A stretch of DNA of 54,674 bases from Heterostelium multicystogenum (GCA_003667245.1 RCNN01000191.1:1-54674); one strand, 5' to 3'; counted from the stretch's first letter, positions 18,957 to 28,753 are shown. The notes: generated by a model not told the origin, from the sequence alone. Made by a program: numbers and translations.

Positions 18957-19706
18957 TCAGTTGTTTTTCTTGAGGCTACGATTGGCCACGGCAAACTTTT
19001 CATCCAGCGTCCGCTTGCTGAGGCCGGGCACATCTTTGTGACGGGCGACAATGGCGTCGACGATGGCTGCTTGATTCGTGAATACCGAAAGAGGTTTTCC
19101 GGCGGGCGAATGGTCCAAAAGAAGGCTGACCAATGCCCCGATCATATTGTGATAGGTCAGTTCACTACGCTCGCTGAGTTGACCATTCGTTTTGGCCAAG
19201 GCTTTGAGATCATCTCTTTCAAGTCCAATCGACTGGAGTTCTCCCAAGATTTCTTGAATGTGTTGCTGTTGCGCTTTCAACGCTCTCGATAACTCGTCTC
19301 GATCTGCTTTCACTGAAAGAAACGTTCCGAGACTGACCTTTGCAGATGTATCCTCACCGGACTCGAATAAAAAGCTGGGCTTATGGTCGGGATAATGAAT
19401 TTCCATCCAGCGGCGTAAGTCTGAATGGCGTATGGTCAGCTGATAGGGCTCTACGTAGCTTCCCAAAGGAACAGAAACGCCGAGGCAGCCGTACGGCAGT
19501 TCTCCATTGCGTATGGCGTCTAAAATCCTTTCGACAGCGATGTGAAGATTGGGCCATTGGGGAAAGAGGGTTGCAAGGTTCTCAGGACGAGACCAATCCG
19601 CCTGCATAATTTGGGCTTCGTAGCGAGTGAGATTGCACCAGCGCAATGCGGCATCTATAGGGCGATAGAAGCTTTTGCTATGCGAATTAAAAACATTAAT
19701 AGCCAT
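18957..19706 (-). CDS. Conserved ICE-end protein of unknown function
   Basis: 249 residues, intact. It begins MAINVFNSHSKSFYRPIDAA and WCNLTRYEAQI, has IHYPDHKPSFLFES in the middle, a predicted coiled coil around ELSRALKAQQQHIQEILGEL, and the ending VPGLSKRTLDEKFAVANRSL. Proteins with this ending occur beside parA/alpA at one end of PFGI-1-type ICEs and are sometimes mislabelled as kinases. Here it is the last ICE-type gene before the catabolic region. The start at 19706 is chosen over 19724 from the GGAGG upstream; both are possible. Function unknown. Confidence 0.6.
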   Translation of the reverse strand: MAINVFNSHSKSFYRPIDAALRWCNLTRYEAQIMQADWSRPENLATLFPQWPNLHIAVERILDAIRNGELPYGCLGVSVPLGSYVEPYQLTIRHSDLRRWMEIHYPDHKPSFLFESGEDTSAKVSLGTFLSVKADRDELSRALKAQQQHIQEILGELQSIGLERDDLKALAKTNGQLSERSELTYHNMIGALVSLLLDHSPAGKPLSVFTNQAAIVDAIVARHKDVPGLSKRTLDEKFAVANRSLKKNN

Positions 19707-19724
19707 AGCGTGACGGACCTCCAT

Positions 19725-20026
19725 TCCTAATGGATAGGCCTCTCACCGACTATCAATATTCAAACTAGCGATTCATGCTAGCTGTTTCCTCCATCGACCA
19801 AATCGGTGAGGTCATTTAATTTCGAGTGCTACCAGAAAGCAATACCCGAGTAGCAATCGATGTTTTTACGCAATCCAGAGCCACAATCTCGGTCTCTTAA
19901 CCAAAAATTCGGGTTCTGATTAGGTATCCTCCACATGACCCAGAGGTGCAGATATCATTAATCAATGATGCAGATTCTTGATGTTTGGAACTTCTTGATC
20001 AATTGAACCGCTCTGGACGTTAATTG
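19725..20026. other. Intergenic stretch, nothing recognised
   Basis: About 300 AT-rich bases between the ICE-end protein and the creatinase paralogue. I see no gene, tRNA, attachment-site repeat or clear terminator. This is the boundary between ICE backbone genes and the catabolic cargo. Confidence 0.5.
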
Positions 20027-21245
20027 CTAGGGAAGATTGATTATATTGTGCTCAGGCCCAGAGCCTAATTTCGTAATATTTTCCGCACCCCTGTCATTTA
20101 CAATGAGCACGCTGCCCTCTCGATATCCCCCAGCACCTGGCGTACCTTCCGGTAGCATTACCATTGGTGTCATCGATACCACCATGCCCGGTTCTAGCAC
20201 CGTCTCGATATCTTCGCGCAATTCGAGCCCAGCCTCCCGTCCGTAATAGTGGCAAAGGACTCCATTTGAGTGACCGTAACCAAATGTGCGATATTTGAGC
20301 AGATCCGCTTGTAGATAGATTTCATTTAGCTCTGCCGCAATATCGCAGCAACGAACCCCTGGTCTGATTATCTCCTGCCCGCGTTGGTGTACTTTGCAGT
20401 TGATTTCCCATATGCGACGCTGCTGGGCATTTGGCTCACCCAAAAAAGCCGTTCGTTCTAATGAAGAAAAATAGCCTGCGATCATCGGAAAACAGTTAAC
20501 TGAAAGTATATCCCCGGATTTAACTCGACGACTGGTAACGGGATTATGTGCACCATCGGTGTTCAGACCGGATTGAAACCACGTCCACGTGTCGCGTAAC
20601 TCGCAGTAAGGCATACGCCTAGCAATTTCCCTAGTCATTGCAGACGTCCCCGCAATGGCTACCTCGTACTCAGGCACACCTTCAGATATCGCGTCTAAAC
20701 AAGCCGCACCTCCTACGTCCGCTACCGCTGCACCAATACGAATCAGCTGGATTTCTTTCGATTGACTTGAACATACGAATACGGTTGGTGCCAGGCGCGA
20801 TGTCAACCAGTTCCGCATTATCAAGAGCGGCTTCGATCTTGCGAATTTATCGAGGGATAGATGATCGAACTCTACGCCTATACGGCGAGATTTTAATGGG
20901 ATTGCTTTACGTAGAGCAACGAAATAGTTTATCACGCTCCCAGTCTGTATAGACAAGATTATCTCCCCAGCTGCCGGCGATAACCTTGGCCTCCATCAAT
21001 ATTGGTTGTGATAAGAAATGGAGCTATCGTGGCGTTACTACTAATGCGTAGCTACGCCCAAACTCGCAGAAGAGGAAGTCGCCAAAATAGTTTATGTTGT
21101 GTATTGAACTCAATACAATGGCGTCCAAACTGGTGCTGGTCATATGCTGACGTAACAGCTGAAGGCGTCGGGACATTTCCTTCACACTGAAAGTAGACCG
21201 TGTTTTAGGTCCATTTTGAAGTGTAATGTAATTAGGCATGCTCAT
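20027..21245 (-). pseudogene. Creatinase-like M24-fold paralogue with altered active site, frameshifted
   Basis: Paralogue of the creatinase at 27241. From ATG at 21245: STFSVKEMSRRLQLLRQHM, then IHNINYFGDFLFCEFGRSYA. Frame changes follow near 21020, 20950 (GATAAAC needs one A fewer) and 20840-20780. The C-terminal catalytic domain is continuous: TWTWFQSGLNTDGAHNP (His equivalent to creatinase His232), SLERTAFL (Glu262), HYYGREAGLELRED (Arg335). The equivalent of Glu358 is Thr (VVSMTPM instead of VVSIEPM), and Tyr258 is Phe. It is therefore unlikely to be an ordinary creatinase. More AT-rich than the true creatinase. Confidence 0.8.
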
Positions 21246-21373
21246 GCCGAGGTTCCTGTCTAGTGAAGGCAGCGCGTAGCATCTCCTTCACGCCCAATAG
21301 GAACAAATGACGATTTTTAATTCCGTACTATTAGCAGAGCTTATGGCTGAGACAGATATCTAGCTGCCCAGGT

Positions 21374-22289
21374 TCAAGCGGCCGCTGCGACAGATGCTGC
21401 TCCACCTCGCTTCTTGATCCACTTCTTTAGCGCCTGAACCCGAGGGCGGTCTTCATGAATGCTGGGGTGCACTAGCCATACTTGGCCATCTTGCATTACC
21501 TCAGGGAACGGCCTGACCAAGGTACCGTTTGCTATCTCTTTTGCACACAGCGAATGCCGCATTAACGCGACCCCCTGACCATCACAAGCCGCCTGCAACA
21601 CAAGGTCTGCCCGTGAAAATGAGCAGCCTCCACGGGTATTGATATCGTAGCGGCTGTGCCGGGAAAAAAAGCGTCCCAGTTGGTGCTGTAGGCAGCGTGA
21701 GGCATAGAGTCATGTTAACAAGATTGTCTGGCACAAATCAACCAATAATCTTTGATTTCTACTCGTGCAACAAAATCCGCGCTGGCTACTGGATAAACGA
21801 GGTCATCGAATAGGTGTAGCTGAGAGAGTTTGGCATTGTCAGTCCAAGCGCAGCTGATTGCCAAGTCGACGCCGTCGCTATTGAAATTAGGGGTACTCAG
21901 ATCCGCTTCTACCTCCAACTGTATGCCAGGGTAGGCTTGATTGAAGGATGGCATCCGCGGCAGCAACCACTTGCTAGCGAAGGAGGGCATAACGCGCACT
22001 TTTAGCGTGCCACTTAGCTCTTCATCTCCAATTTGGTGCAAAGTCATTCCTAAAAGCCTCAACGCTTGGTCGACTCCGACGTGCAAGCGTTCACCGCGTT
22101 GCGTAAGCCTCAAACCCCGAGGCAGGCGATAAAAAGCTCATAGCCCAGTTCCTGCTCAAGCGCTTGAATCTTCTGGCTTACAGCGCTTTGTGTAAGGAAC
22201 AGGTCTTTTGATGCGCGAGTGAAGCTCAAGTGCCGTGCAGCAGCATCGAAGTAGCGCAATCCCTCAAGAGAAGGTAGGGCACGAGACAT
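21374..22289 (-). pseudogene. LysR-family regulator (GcvA-like), frameshifted
   Basis: From ATG at 22289: LEGLRYFDAAARHLSFTRAS with KDLFLTQSAVSQKIQALEQE is a GcvA-type winged helix-turn-helix. A T-run one base short near 22135 breaks the frame; the next frame reads RLTQRGERLHVGVDQAL, VMPSFASKWLLPRMPSFNQA and DLSTPNFNSDGVDLAISC (effector domain). Further breaks near 21740-21600 lead to LQAACDGQGVALMRHSLCAK and a stop at 21374. It is transcribed divergently from the ABC importer genes at 22468, so it probably regulates them or the neighbouring creatinase-like gene. Confidence 0.78.
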
Positions 22290-22467
22290 GACGAGGCTCC
22301 AGCTGTTGGGATTTTACCGGTACAAGCATGAGTCATGCCGACATTAGTAAACCTAATGAGTCGACGTTAAAAATAGCCGTTTGTTCATGATTTCGGTTGT
22401 GGACATGCTGTGTGAACGCCAACCGGTTCGCCCACTTCTACTCGTAACTCATCGAAAGGATCGCGTC

Positions 22468-23321
22468 ATGAGACCACTGTACTCGCTGCTGACCCCATTG
22501 TTAGTTGGCACTTTAGTGTCCTTTGCAGCTGTTGAGGCTAAGGCTGATTTACTTTCTGACATCAAGGGGCGTGGCGAGATTGTCGTCGCAACCGAAGCAC
22601 GTTATGCGCCTTTTTGAGATGATCGAGGACGGTAAAATTGTCGGGTACGGGAAAGACTTACTCGACGCGATTATGCTTGATTTGCCCGGGGTTAAACTTA
22701 AACAATTAGATGTTCCATTTCAGGGCATACTTCCTGGATTATCCAGCAAAAGATTCGACTTCGTAGCCACGTCACTTACTATAACTAAGGCGCGCGCAGA
22801 AAGTTTTGCTTTTACCTTGCCTTTCTCCACTGCTAGTGTGGCAGTATTGAAGCGTAAAGGAGACGCCCGATCAAATAGTGCCGAAGATTTGATTGGCATG
22901 GTAGTAGGAAGTCAAGCCGGGGCACCACAAATCGACGTGCTCAAGGAGTATGAGCGGACTGTACTACAGCCGACGAAGAACTCGGGCGTGAAAGAAATCA
23001 AGGCATTTATGGACTATAATGAGGCTTATGCGGCTTTGGCCTCCCGTCGTGTTCGATGCAGTCGTTCAATCCCTACCCAATCTCGCGCCTTTAATCAAGG
23101 AGCGTGGAGATGTATTTGAAATTGTACAGCCTCCCTTCGGACCGCCGACATACTATGCGTGGGCCGGTCGTAAAGATGCTGACAGCGCCTCTCTTGTTAA
23201 ATTCTTTAGTGACGGTATTGCAAAGCTGAACGCAAGCGGTGAGTTAGCCAAACTTCAGCGCAAATGGTTCGGCTTCGAAATGCCTCTACCTACTGATGCT
23301 GTTCCAGCACCGATAAACTGA
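22468..23321 (+). pseudogene. ABC importer substrate-binding protein (polar amino-acid type), frameshifted
   Basis: Periplasmic binding protein of family 3. From ATG at 22468 (SD AAAGGA): Sec signal peptide ending VEAKA, then DIKGRGEIVVATEARYAPFE, KIVGYGKDLLDAIM, DVPFQGILPGLSSKRFDFVA, the conserved MVVGSQAGAPQ, and GPPTYYAWAGRKDADSASLV. The first break is T5 instead of T4 at 22611-22615; the second is near 23050. It is closely similar to the binding protein at 42440, which points to gene duplication or parallel acquisition. First gene of an SBP-permease-permease-ATPase operon. Confidence 0.85.
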
Positions 23322-23351
23322 ATGCAGTAATGCTAATCGGGAAAATTAGGT

Positions 23352-24003
23352 ATGTTTGATTTAACAGCTACAGCCCACTATTTGCCCACAGCTTTTGGCA
23401 GGCCTATTTACCACACTATGGGTATCTTTGACCGCTATTGCGTTAGGGCTGGTGATGGGCTGGGCTGTTTGTCTTGGTCTGATGAGTGAGCGTAGGTGGC
23501 TCCGGATGTTTTGCGCTGTTTATGTAAGCTTCTTTCGAGGCACGCCTTTGTTGGTACAGCTTGTTCTAGTGTTTTATGCACTACCTTCTATCGGAATAAG
23601 TTTACCTCCACTGGCGGCCGCGATTGTCGCATTAACTTTGAACAGTGGAGCCTTCCAAGGTGAAATATTGCGCTCCGGTTTCCAGCTTCTGCCATACGGT
23701 CAAACTGAGGCGGCCAGAGATCTTGGTCTGTCGCGCTGGCAAGCATTGATTTATATTAAAACACCTCAAGTGTTGAAGGCCATGTTGCCTGCTCTTGTAA
23801 ACGAAACTATCGATATCATTAAAAATTCCTCATTGATTTCTGCTGTCGCTGTACATGAGCTTATGAGGACAGCTCAAACCCTTGCCTCAACTACCTACCG
23901 CCCCATCGAATTCTTTATCGTGACCGGGCTGCTTTACTTGGCTCTAACAATGGCGACTGGACGGGTGGGTAACTGGCTGGAAGCTAGGCTAAAAATTGCG
24001 TAG
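23352..24003 (+). pseudogene. ABC importer permease 1 (HisM/GlnP type), one frameshift near the start
   Basis: Inner-membrane permease of a polar amino-acid ABC importer. ATG at 23352 gives MFDLTATAHYLPTA; a T4 run (one too many, near 23390) breaks the frame before LAGLFTTLWVSLTAIALGLV. The rest is intact: FFRGTPLLVQLVLVFYALP, then the EAA loop segment EAARDLGLSRWQALIYIKTP with LPALVNETIDIIKNSSLISA. Five membrane segments expected. Stop TAG at 24003 is part of the SD (AGGAGG) of the next gene. Confidence 0.83.
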
Positions 24004-24012
24004 GAGGTGCCT

Positions 24013-24674
24013 TTGATCGGCATTGGTCTGTTTGACGAGTACGGTGGCTCAATCCTAGCTGGGATTTGCGTTACGCTGAAAATGAGTATCGGGGGAATTG
24101 CGCTGGGGATGGTTTTGGGCTTGGTGTTACAGAGTTTATACAAGCCTGATAACAAGCCATTTGCCTTTTTATACCAGCTGTATTTAAATGTTTTTCGGGG
24201 TACGCCGCTTCTTCTACAATTATTTTTGGTTTTTCTATGGGGGACCATACATAGGTATTGAATGGACTGCAGAAACCGTAGGATTGATAGGTCTAGGGTT
24301 GTATGGTGCAGCCTATTTTGCAGAGATATTTCGTGCCGGACGTGAGTCAATTCCACAAGGTCAACTCGAAGCTGCAAGAGATTCTGGGACTGACAGGTAC
24401 CCAGGTATTTCGCGTTGTGCTGTGGCCGCAGATGATGGCTCGGTGCGTACCAGCAGTCGTCGGGCAGACGATAATTCTACTAAAGGAGTCGTCTGTTTTG
24501 TCGATTATAACAGTCGCTGAGTTAACTAACGTGGCGATGACAATTGCTGTTCAGAGCTACTCCATGCTGGAGCCATATACGATATTGGCGTTGACGTATT
24601 GGGCTATTGCCATTGTACTAGCTGGCATTGGTTCCAGAGCTGAGCGGCATTTTAAAAATTATCTGCAGCGCTGA
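24013..24674 (+). pseudogene. ABC importer permease 2, two frameshifts
   Basis: Partner permease. TTG at 24013 lies 5 nt after AGGAGG and is the best start (GTG at 24007 is within the SD). IGIGLFDEYGGSILAGICVT, then NVFRGTPLLLQLFLVF; T5 instead of T4 at 24230-24234 breaks the frame. The next frame reads GGPYIGIEWTAETVGLIGLG and AAYFAEIFRAGRESIPQGQL; one extra T near 24385 breaks it again before LGLTGTQVFRVVLWPQMMAR. Both breaks are single T insertions. Overall length and the EAA loop are normal. Confidence 0.83.
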
Positions 24675-24682
24675 GGTTATGC

Positions 24683-25480
24683 ATGTCCAATTCATACGCT
24701 ATAGAAATTCGTGATTTGCAAAAAAGCTATGGTCAACATGAAGTGCTCAAAGGCATTTCACTCACCGTCGCGAAAGGCGAGGTGGTTAGCATCATCGGAG
24801 GTTCTGGATCTGGTAAATCAACGTTGCTGAGATGTATAAATTTTCTTGAAGAATATGACGGTGGTGAGGTACTGGTAAATAACCGCCTTATTGGTTACGG
24901 AAGCTCTGTTACTGGAGGTTTGTACCAATTGCCCGAAAACATAATCCAGAGTTCGCTTCGCAAGGTGTGCATGGTTTTTCAACAGTTCAATCTATGGCCA
25001 CATATGCGTGTTCTTGATAATATTGCCACCCCCTTGAGGCTTGTAAAAAAAATGCCGAAACTTGCGGCATATGCGATGGCGGAGGCCCAGCTTGAAAAGG
25101 TCGGTCTCGCTCATAAGGCTTCAAGCTACCCGAGTCAACTCTCCGGAGGTCAACAGCAACGGGTGGCAATAGCCAGAGCGTTGGCGATGGAACCCAGCAT
25201 TATGCTCTTTGACGAGCCTACCTCAGCTTTAGACCCCGAATTAGTAGGAGAGGTGCTCAATGTCATTAAGGACGTGGCGAGTGAAGGTATGACATTAGTC
25301 ATCGTGACGCATGAGATGGGATTCGCGGCAAAGGTATCGGATAAAGTCGTCTTTCTCGCTGATGGTCGCGTAGAGGAACAGGGACCTCCTAGCCAGATAT
25401 TTGGGGCTCCTACCAGCCCTCGCTTACTTCAGTTCCTTACGTCATGGAATGAGCGGCAGAATGGTGGCAGTGTAAATTGA
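24683..25480 (+). CDS. ABC importer ATPase (GlnQ/HisP type)
   Basis: 265 residues, intact. Energises the importer formed with the two preceding permeases. Walker A GGSGSGKSTLLRC, Q-loop MVFQQFNLWPHM, signature LSGGQQQRVAIARAL, Walker B IMLFDEPTSALDPE and H-loop VTHEMGFA are all present. The start follows the preceding stop by 8 bp. It is similar in sequence and order to the ATPase at 40316. Substrate unknown; placement beside creatinase-like genes suggests a guanidino or methylamino compound. Confidence 0.92.
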   Translation: MSNSYAIEIRDLQKSYGQHEVLKGISLTVAKGEVVSIIGGSGSGKSTLLRCINFLEEYDGGEVLVNNRLIGYGSSVTGGLYQLPENIIQSSLRKVCMVFQQFNLWPHMRVLDNIATPLRLVKKMPKLAAYAMAEAQLEKVGLAHKASSYPSQLSGGQQQRVAIARALAMEPSIMLFDEPTSALDPELVGEVLNVIKDVASEGMTLVIVTHEMGFAAKVSDKVVFLADGRVEEQGPPSQIFGAPTSPRLLQFLTSWNERQNGGSVN

Positions 25481-25631
25481 ATTGCATTTACATCAATGGT
25501 CTTACTTTGTGATCAAGCTATCGTCTGATCTCTTTCCAGAAATATTAGTTGCTAAATGTTATATTGTGCGGTGTCGCGTTTGAGCATGGTTCCGAGGATG
25601 CAGAAAAGTGCCTAGATTTCCTGGAGGTGAC

Positions 25632-26240
25632 TTGGATATTGTGAAAGTTGGGTTCTTGCTCACTGAGGGGTTTGACCTATATTCATTAGCGAATGCTATA
25701 CAGCCACTACGATCCGCTAATCATGTAGCAGGCTTTCAGCTTTGTGAATGGCAAATTCTCAGTTTAGAAGGGGGCACGCTTAACGCAAGCAGCGGCATAG
25801 CTACTGAAACTACTCGGCTGGACCATGCGCAGTTATTTAATGTGTTGATCCTGTGTACCGCCGAGAATATACATTCCGATACGGATTACGATGATATCAG
25901 GCAGCGGCTGGACCATTGGAGCACCGAGCCTGTTGATCTGGGGGCCTTCGGCGGTGCGGGCTGGTTGTTGGCAATGAGTGGCGCGCTAAATGGTTTTCGT
26001 TGCAGCCTTCCTGAAATAGGATACTCCCAGCACCTCGGTATTTACAAAGACATCAAGTTTGTCACCGCGCCATTCTGTGTCGACCGTGGACGCCTAACAT
26101 GTATTGGCCGCCAAGCTGTTCAAGGGCTCATGTGCGAATTTCTAGCACAAGAGTATGGGGGATACATGATGTTAGAAGTTGAAAAGAATCTGGCAGTTAA
26201 ACTAGGCGCAAGTGGTACGATCCCTCAGGTCCGAACTTAA
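25632..26240 (+). pseudogene. GATR-type regulator fragment: DJ-1/PfpI domain without the AraC DNA-binding domain
   Basis: The protein corresponds to the N-terminal glutamine-amidotransferase-like domain of regulators such as CahR and GbdR: VKVGFLLTEGFDLYSLANAI with PLRSANHVAGFQLCEWQILS, then FGGAGWLLAMSGALNGFRCS (nucleophile-elbow region, no Cys) and CVDRGRLTCIGRQAVQGLMC. It ends at 26240 with no AraC helix-turn-helix, and I find no convincing one in any frame downstream. TTG at 25632 after GGAGG, or GTG at 25641, is the start. It probably cannot bind DNA itself; a remnant or a decoy are the alternatives. Confidence 0.65.
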
Positions 26241-27240
26241 TTCCAGATAACCGTTATGAAGTGGCTTATCGATGTAGATTTAAGAGACAGAGCCCTGGGT
26301 GTTTTGTGTGGCCGATTCGAAAGTGCTCAACCGTTCGCATATCAATGTTATTTACTTCTAGACCGAAATTATCCATCGCCAAGCTTGTTTCGGTAATCTC
26401 TCTACCACCGTGGCCATACCCTTATCCTGAGATTGATCGGGCTAGCATGAAGATCTGCCTCGGCAAGGATGTTATCGTTAATATCATGATATCCGCTAAT
26501 GAATCGCATCCATCGCCCATTCTGGAAGCCGGTCTGCACATCTGAGATGTGTTGGGCTACTCGGAACTCAAGCGCTTTTTCGCTCTGATCACCGATAACA
26601 GCGCAAATACGCTGCACTTGGCAGACCCCTACAGGCTAGCGGTCAGGCGGCCTGCTAATGTTTGATCCTGTCCGCTCCAGGCGCCTACGTAATAATCTGT
26701 AGTCTGATGTTACTCCACAAGGCAAAGTCATGATGGTGGGCAGCTGGGCGCGCATAACTCCGATAGGCCTGTCTGCTGGAAGTAGTGCTATCTATATCTG
26801 GCGTCAGTGCGGCTGATGATGTTGCAATTCACTAATCAAGGCGCACGCGAAATCAGCCAAGCTGACGTCACAAATCGGCGACGTTCAATTACCGACCTCC
26901 AGACATTCTGCCTTTTCCAAGCTAGCTCGACGTATCGAGATGATGACGTAGTTGCCTGAGATTTGACTGGCGTCCCCTGGCGTCGAATAGCCCGCACAAC
27001 CTGTCCGTCGCAGCCTCACGCGCGACGTGCTGAGTGTTGATGGACGTATGCCATCCAAAACGTCGCGCTGTGGAGCACTTTTTTTTGATTAGGCCTGAGT
27101 TCGCCTTCGAAAATAGCGGGTCTGGCCAATTACAGGTCGGATTCGCACAAAAAATCCTAGTTCGCATCTGTTCGAATGATGTTCAGCGGCCAGCCAGAGT
27201 GGCGTCTTATGTCGCTCAATCAACGACAAGGATAAATGAC
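26241..27240 (+). other. Apparently non-coding kilobase upstream of creatinase
   Basis: I find no recognisable protein here, only short unrelated ORFs. The first part may be decayed remains of the regulator's DNA-binding domain. The last 250 bp form the promoter region of the creatinase gene. An inverted repeat TGTCG-N9-CGACA at 27210-27228 lies just before the AAGGA ribosome-binding site. Confidence 0.45.
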
Positions 27241-28452
27241 ATGCAAATGCCTAAAACGATCCAGATCAAGAACGGCGAAAAAGTAAAATCGACGTTTTCG
27301 GTTCAGGAGTACGCCAATCGACAGGCCAAATTGCGAGCGTATCTAGCGCAAAACAATATTGATGCGGCAGTATTCACGTCCTATCACAACATCAACTACT
27401 ACAGCGATTTCCTGTTTTGCTCTTTCGGTCGCCCGTACGCGCTGGTCGTTACCCAAGACAGTGCCGTTACCATCAGCGCCAACATCGATGGCGGTCAGCC
27501 TTGGCGCCGCACCGTGGGCACTGAGAACATCATTTACACAGACTGGCAGCGCGATAATTATTTCGTCGCGATTCAGCAAGCTTTGCCGAAAGCTGGACGC
27601 ATTGGCATCGAATTTGACCATCTGAACCTGCTCAATCGCGACAAACTTGCCAGTCGTTACCCGCAGGCCGAACTGGTGGATATCGGTGCACCTTGCATGC
27701 GTATGCGCATGATCAAATCCGCCGAAGAGCATGAAATCATCCGTCATGGTGCCCGCGTGGCAGACATCGGTGGCGCAGCAGTCGTGGAAGCCTTGCGTGA
27801 TCAGGTGCCGGAGTATGAAGTCGCCTTGCACGCTACCCAGGCGATGGTGCGCGAAATTGCCCGCACCTTCCCGGACTCCGAACTGATGGACACTTGGACC
27901 TGGTTCCAGTCTGGCATCAACACCGACGGTGCTCATAACCCGGTGACCTCGCGCAAGGTTAACAAGGGCGACATCCTGAGCCTCAATTGCTTCCCGATGA
28001 TCGCTGGTTATTACACTGCGCTGGAACGCACAATGTTCCTGGACCATTGCTCCGACGAGCATCTCCGTTTGTGGGAAGTGAACGTTAAAGTGCACGAGGC
28101 CGGCCTGAAACTAATCAAGCCGGGCATGCGCTGCTGCGATATCGCTCTGCAACTCAACGAGATTTTCCTTGAGCACGATCTGCTGCAATACCGCACCTTC
28201 GGCTACGGCCACTCCTTCGGTACACTGAGCCATTACTACGGCCGCGAAGCTGGGTTGGAACTGCGCGAAGACATTGACACGGTACTGGAGCCGGGGATGG
28301 TGGTTTCCATTGAACCGATGATCATGCTGCCTGAAGGCCTTCCGGGCGCGGGCGGTTACCGCGAACATGACATATTGATCGTCAACGAGCAGGGCGGGGA
28401 AAACATCACCAAATTCCCGTATGGCCCGGAACATAACATCATCAAGAAGTGA
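27241..28452 (+). CDS. creA: Creatinase (creatine amidinohydrolase)
   Basis: Cytoplasmic enzyme of the M24 'pita-bread' fold that hydrolyses creatine to sarcosine and urea (EC 3.5.3.3). 403 residues, the exact usual length. I chose ATG at 27241 (MQMPKTIQIKN, SD AAGGA); the frame is open further upstream but has no family sequence there. The residues known to bind creatine or catalyse are all at their standard positions: Phe62 and Arg64 (FGRPY), His232 (GAHNP), Tyr258 and Glu262 (GYYTALER), Arg335 (YGREAG) and Glu358 (SIEPM). It is followed by a terminator, a small ORF and an MFS transporter, with a CahR-like regulator convergent beyond. I recall the same order for creatinase in P. putida KT2440. 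Very sure. Confidence 0.96.
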   Translation: MQMPKTIQIKNGEKVKSTFSVQEYANRQAKLRAYLAQNNIDAAVFTSYHNINYYSDFLFCSFGRPYALVVTQDSAVTISANIDGGQPWRRTVGTENIIYTDWQRDNYFVAIQQALPKAGRIGIEFDHLNLLNRDKLASRYPQAELVDIGAPCMRMRMIKSAEEHEIIRHGARVADIGGAAVVEALRDQVPEYEVALHATQAMVREIARTFPDSELMDTWTWFQSGINTDGAHNPVTSRKVNKGDILSLNCFPMIAGYYTALERTMFLDHCSDEHLRLWEVNVKVHEAGLKLIKPGMRCCDIALQLNEIFLEHDLLQYRTFGYGHSFGTLSHYYGREAGLELREDIDTVLEPGMVVSIEPMIMLPEGLPGAGGYREHDILIVNEQGGENITKFPYGPEHNIIKK

Positions 28453-28459
28453 GATTAGG

Positions 28460-28494
28460 CGCCGCACAGTGAACCTGTGCGGCGTTTTCTTTTG
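28460..28494 (+). terminator. Rho-independent terminator after creA
   Basis: CGCCGCACAG (28460-28469), loop TGAAC, CTGTGCGGCG (28475-28484), then TTTTCTTTTG. Perfect 10-bp GC-rich stem with T-run, 8 bp after the creA stop. Confidence 0.9.
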
Positions 28495-28627
28495 TTAATA
28501 GTAAAAGTATAGGAAATACCGTCCCGGCGGCTGAGTTAAACCGGAAAAACCAACGCGTGCACGATAATATCGCGCATCATTTACTGACCCTTAACCCTGC
28601 CAAGTAAAACAATAGAGGGTATTTGTC

Positions 28628-28753
28628 ATGTACTACGTCACGATTCCGGCCACGGGCTCGAAGCAGTTCAATTTCCATACCGCTTCTGGTAGCGATACAG
28701 CGTTGCCTCTTCATTCCGATAACAGCACCTCTACCCCCGGAGGTGCGCAATGA
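28628..28753 (+). CDS. 41-residue small ORF translationally coupled to the MFS gene
   Basis: ATG at 28628 preceded by GAGGG at a suitable distance. The predicted peptide begins MYYVTIPATGSKQFNFHTAS and is polar, Ser/Thr-rich, without a signal or membrane segment. Its stop TGA overlaps the ATG of the MFS gene as ATGA, and the MFS ribosome-binding site (GGAGGTG) lies inside its last codons, so translation is probably coupled. Too short for domain assignment. It could be a leader peptide or a genuine small protein. Confidence 0.5.
   Translation: MYYVTIPATGSKQFNFHTASGSDTALPLHSDNSTSTPGGAQ

Noticed and set aside
1..19724. Calling the ICE a dead, decaying element because of its many frameshifts
   Set aside because: The same single-base homopolymer pattern affects kdpD, kdpE and two tRNAs outside it, so sequence error explains it at least as well as decay.
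26241..27033. Remains of an AraC DNA-binding domain or a transposase
   Set aside because: Several frames were read by eye and none gave a convincing helix-turn-helix or transposase motif, so it is left as unassigned.
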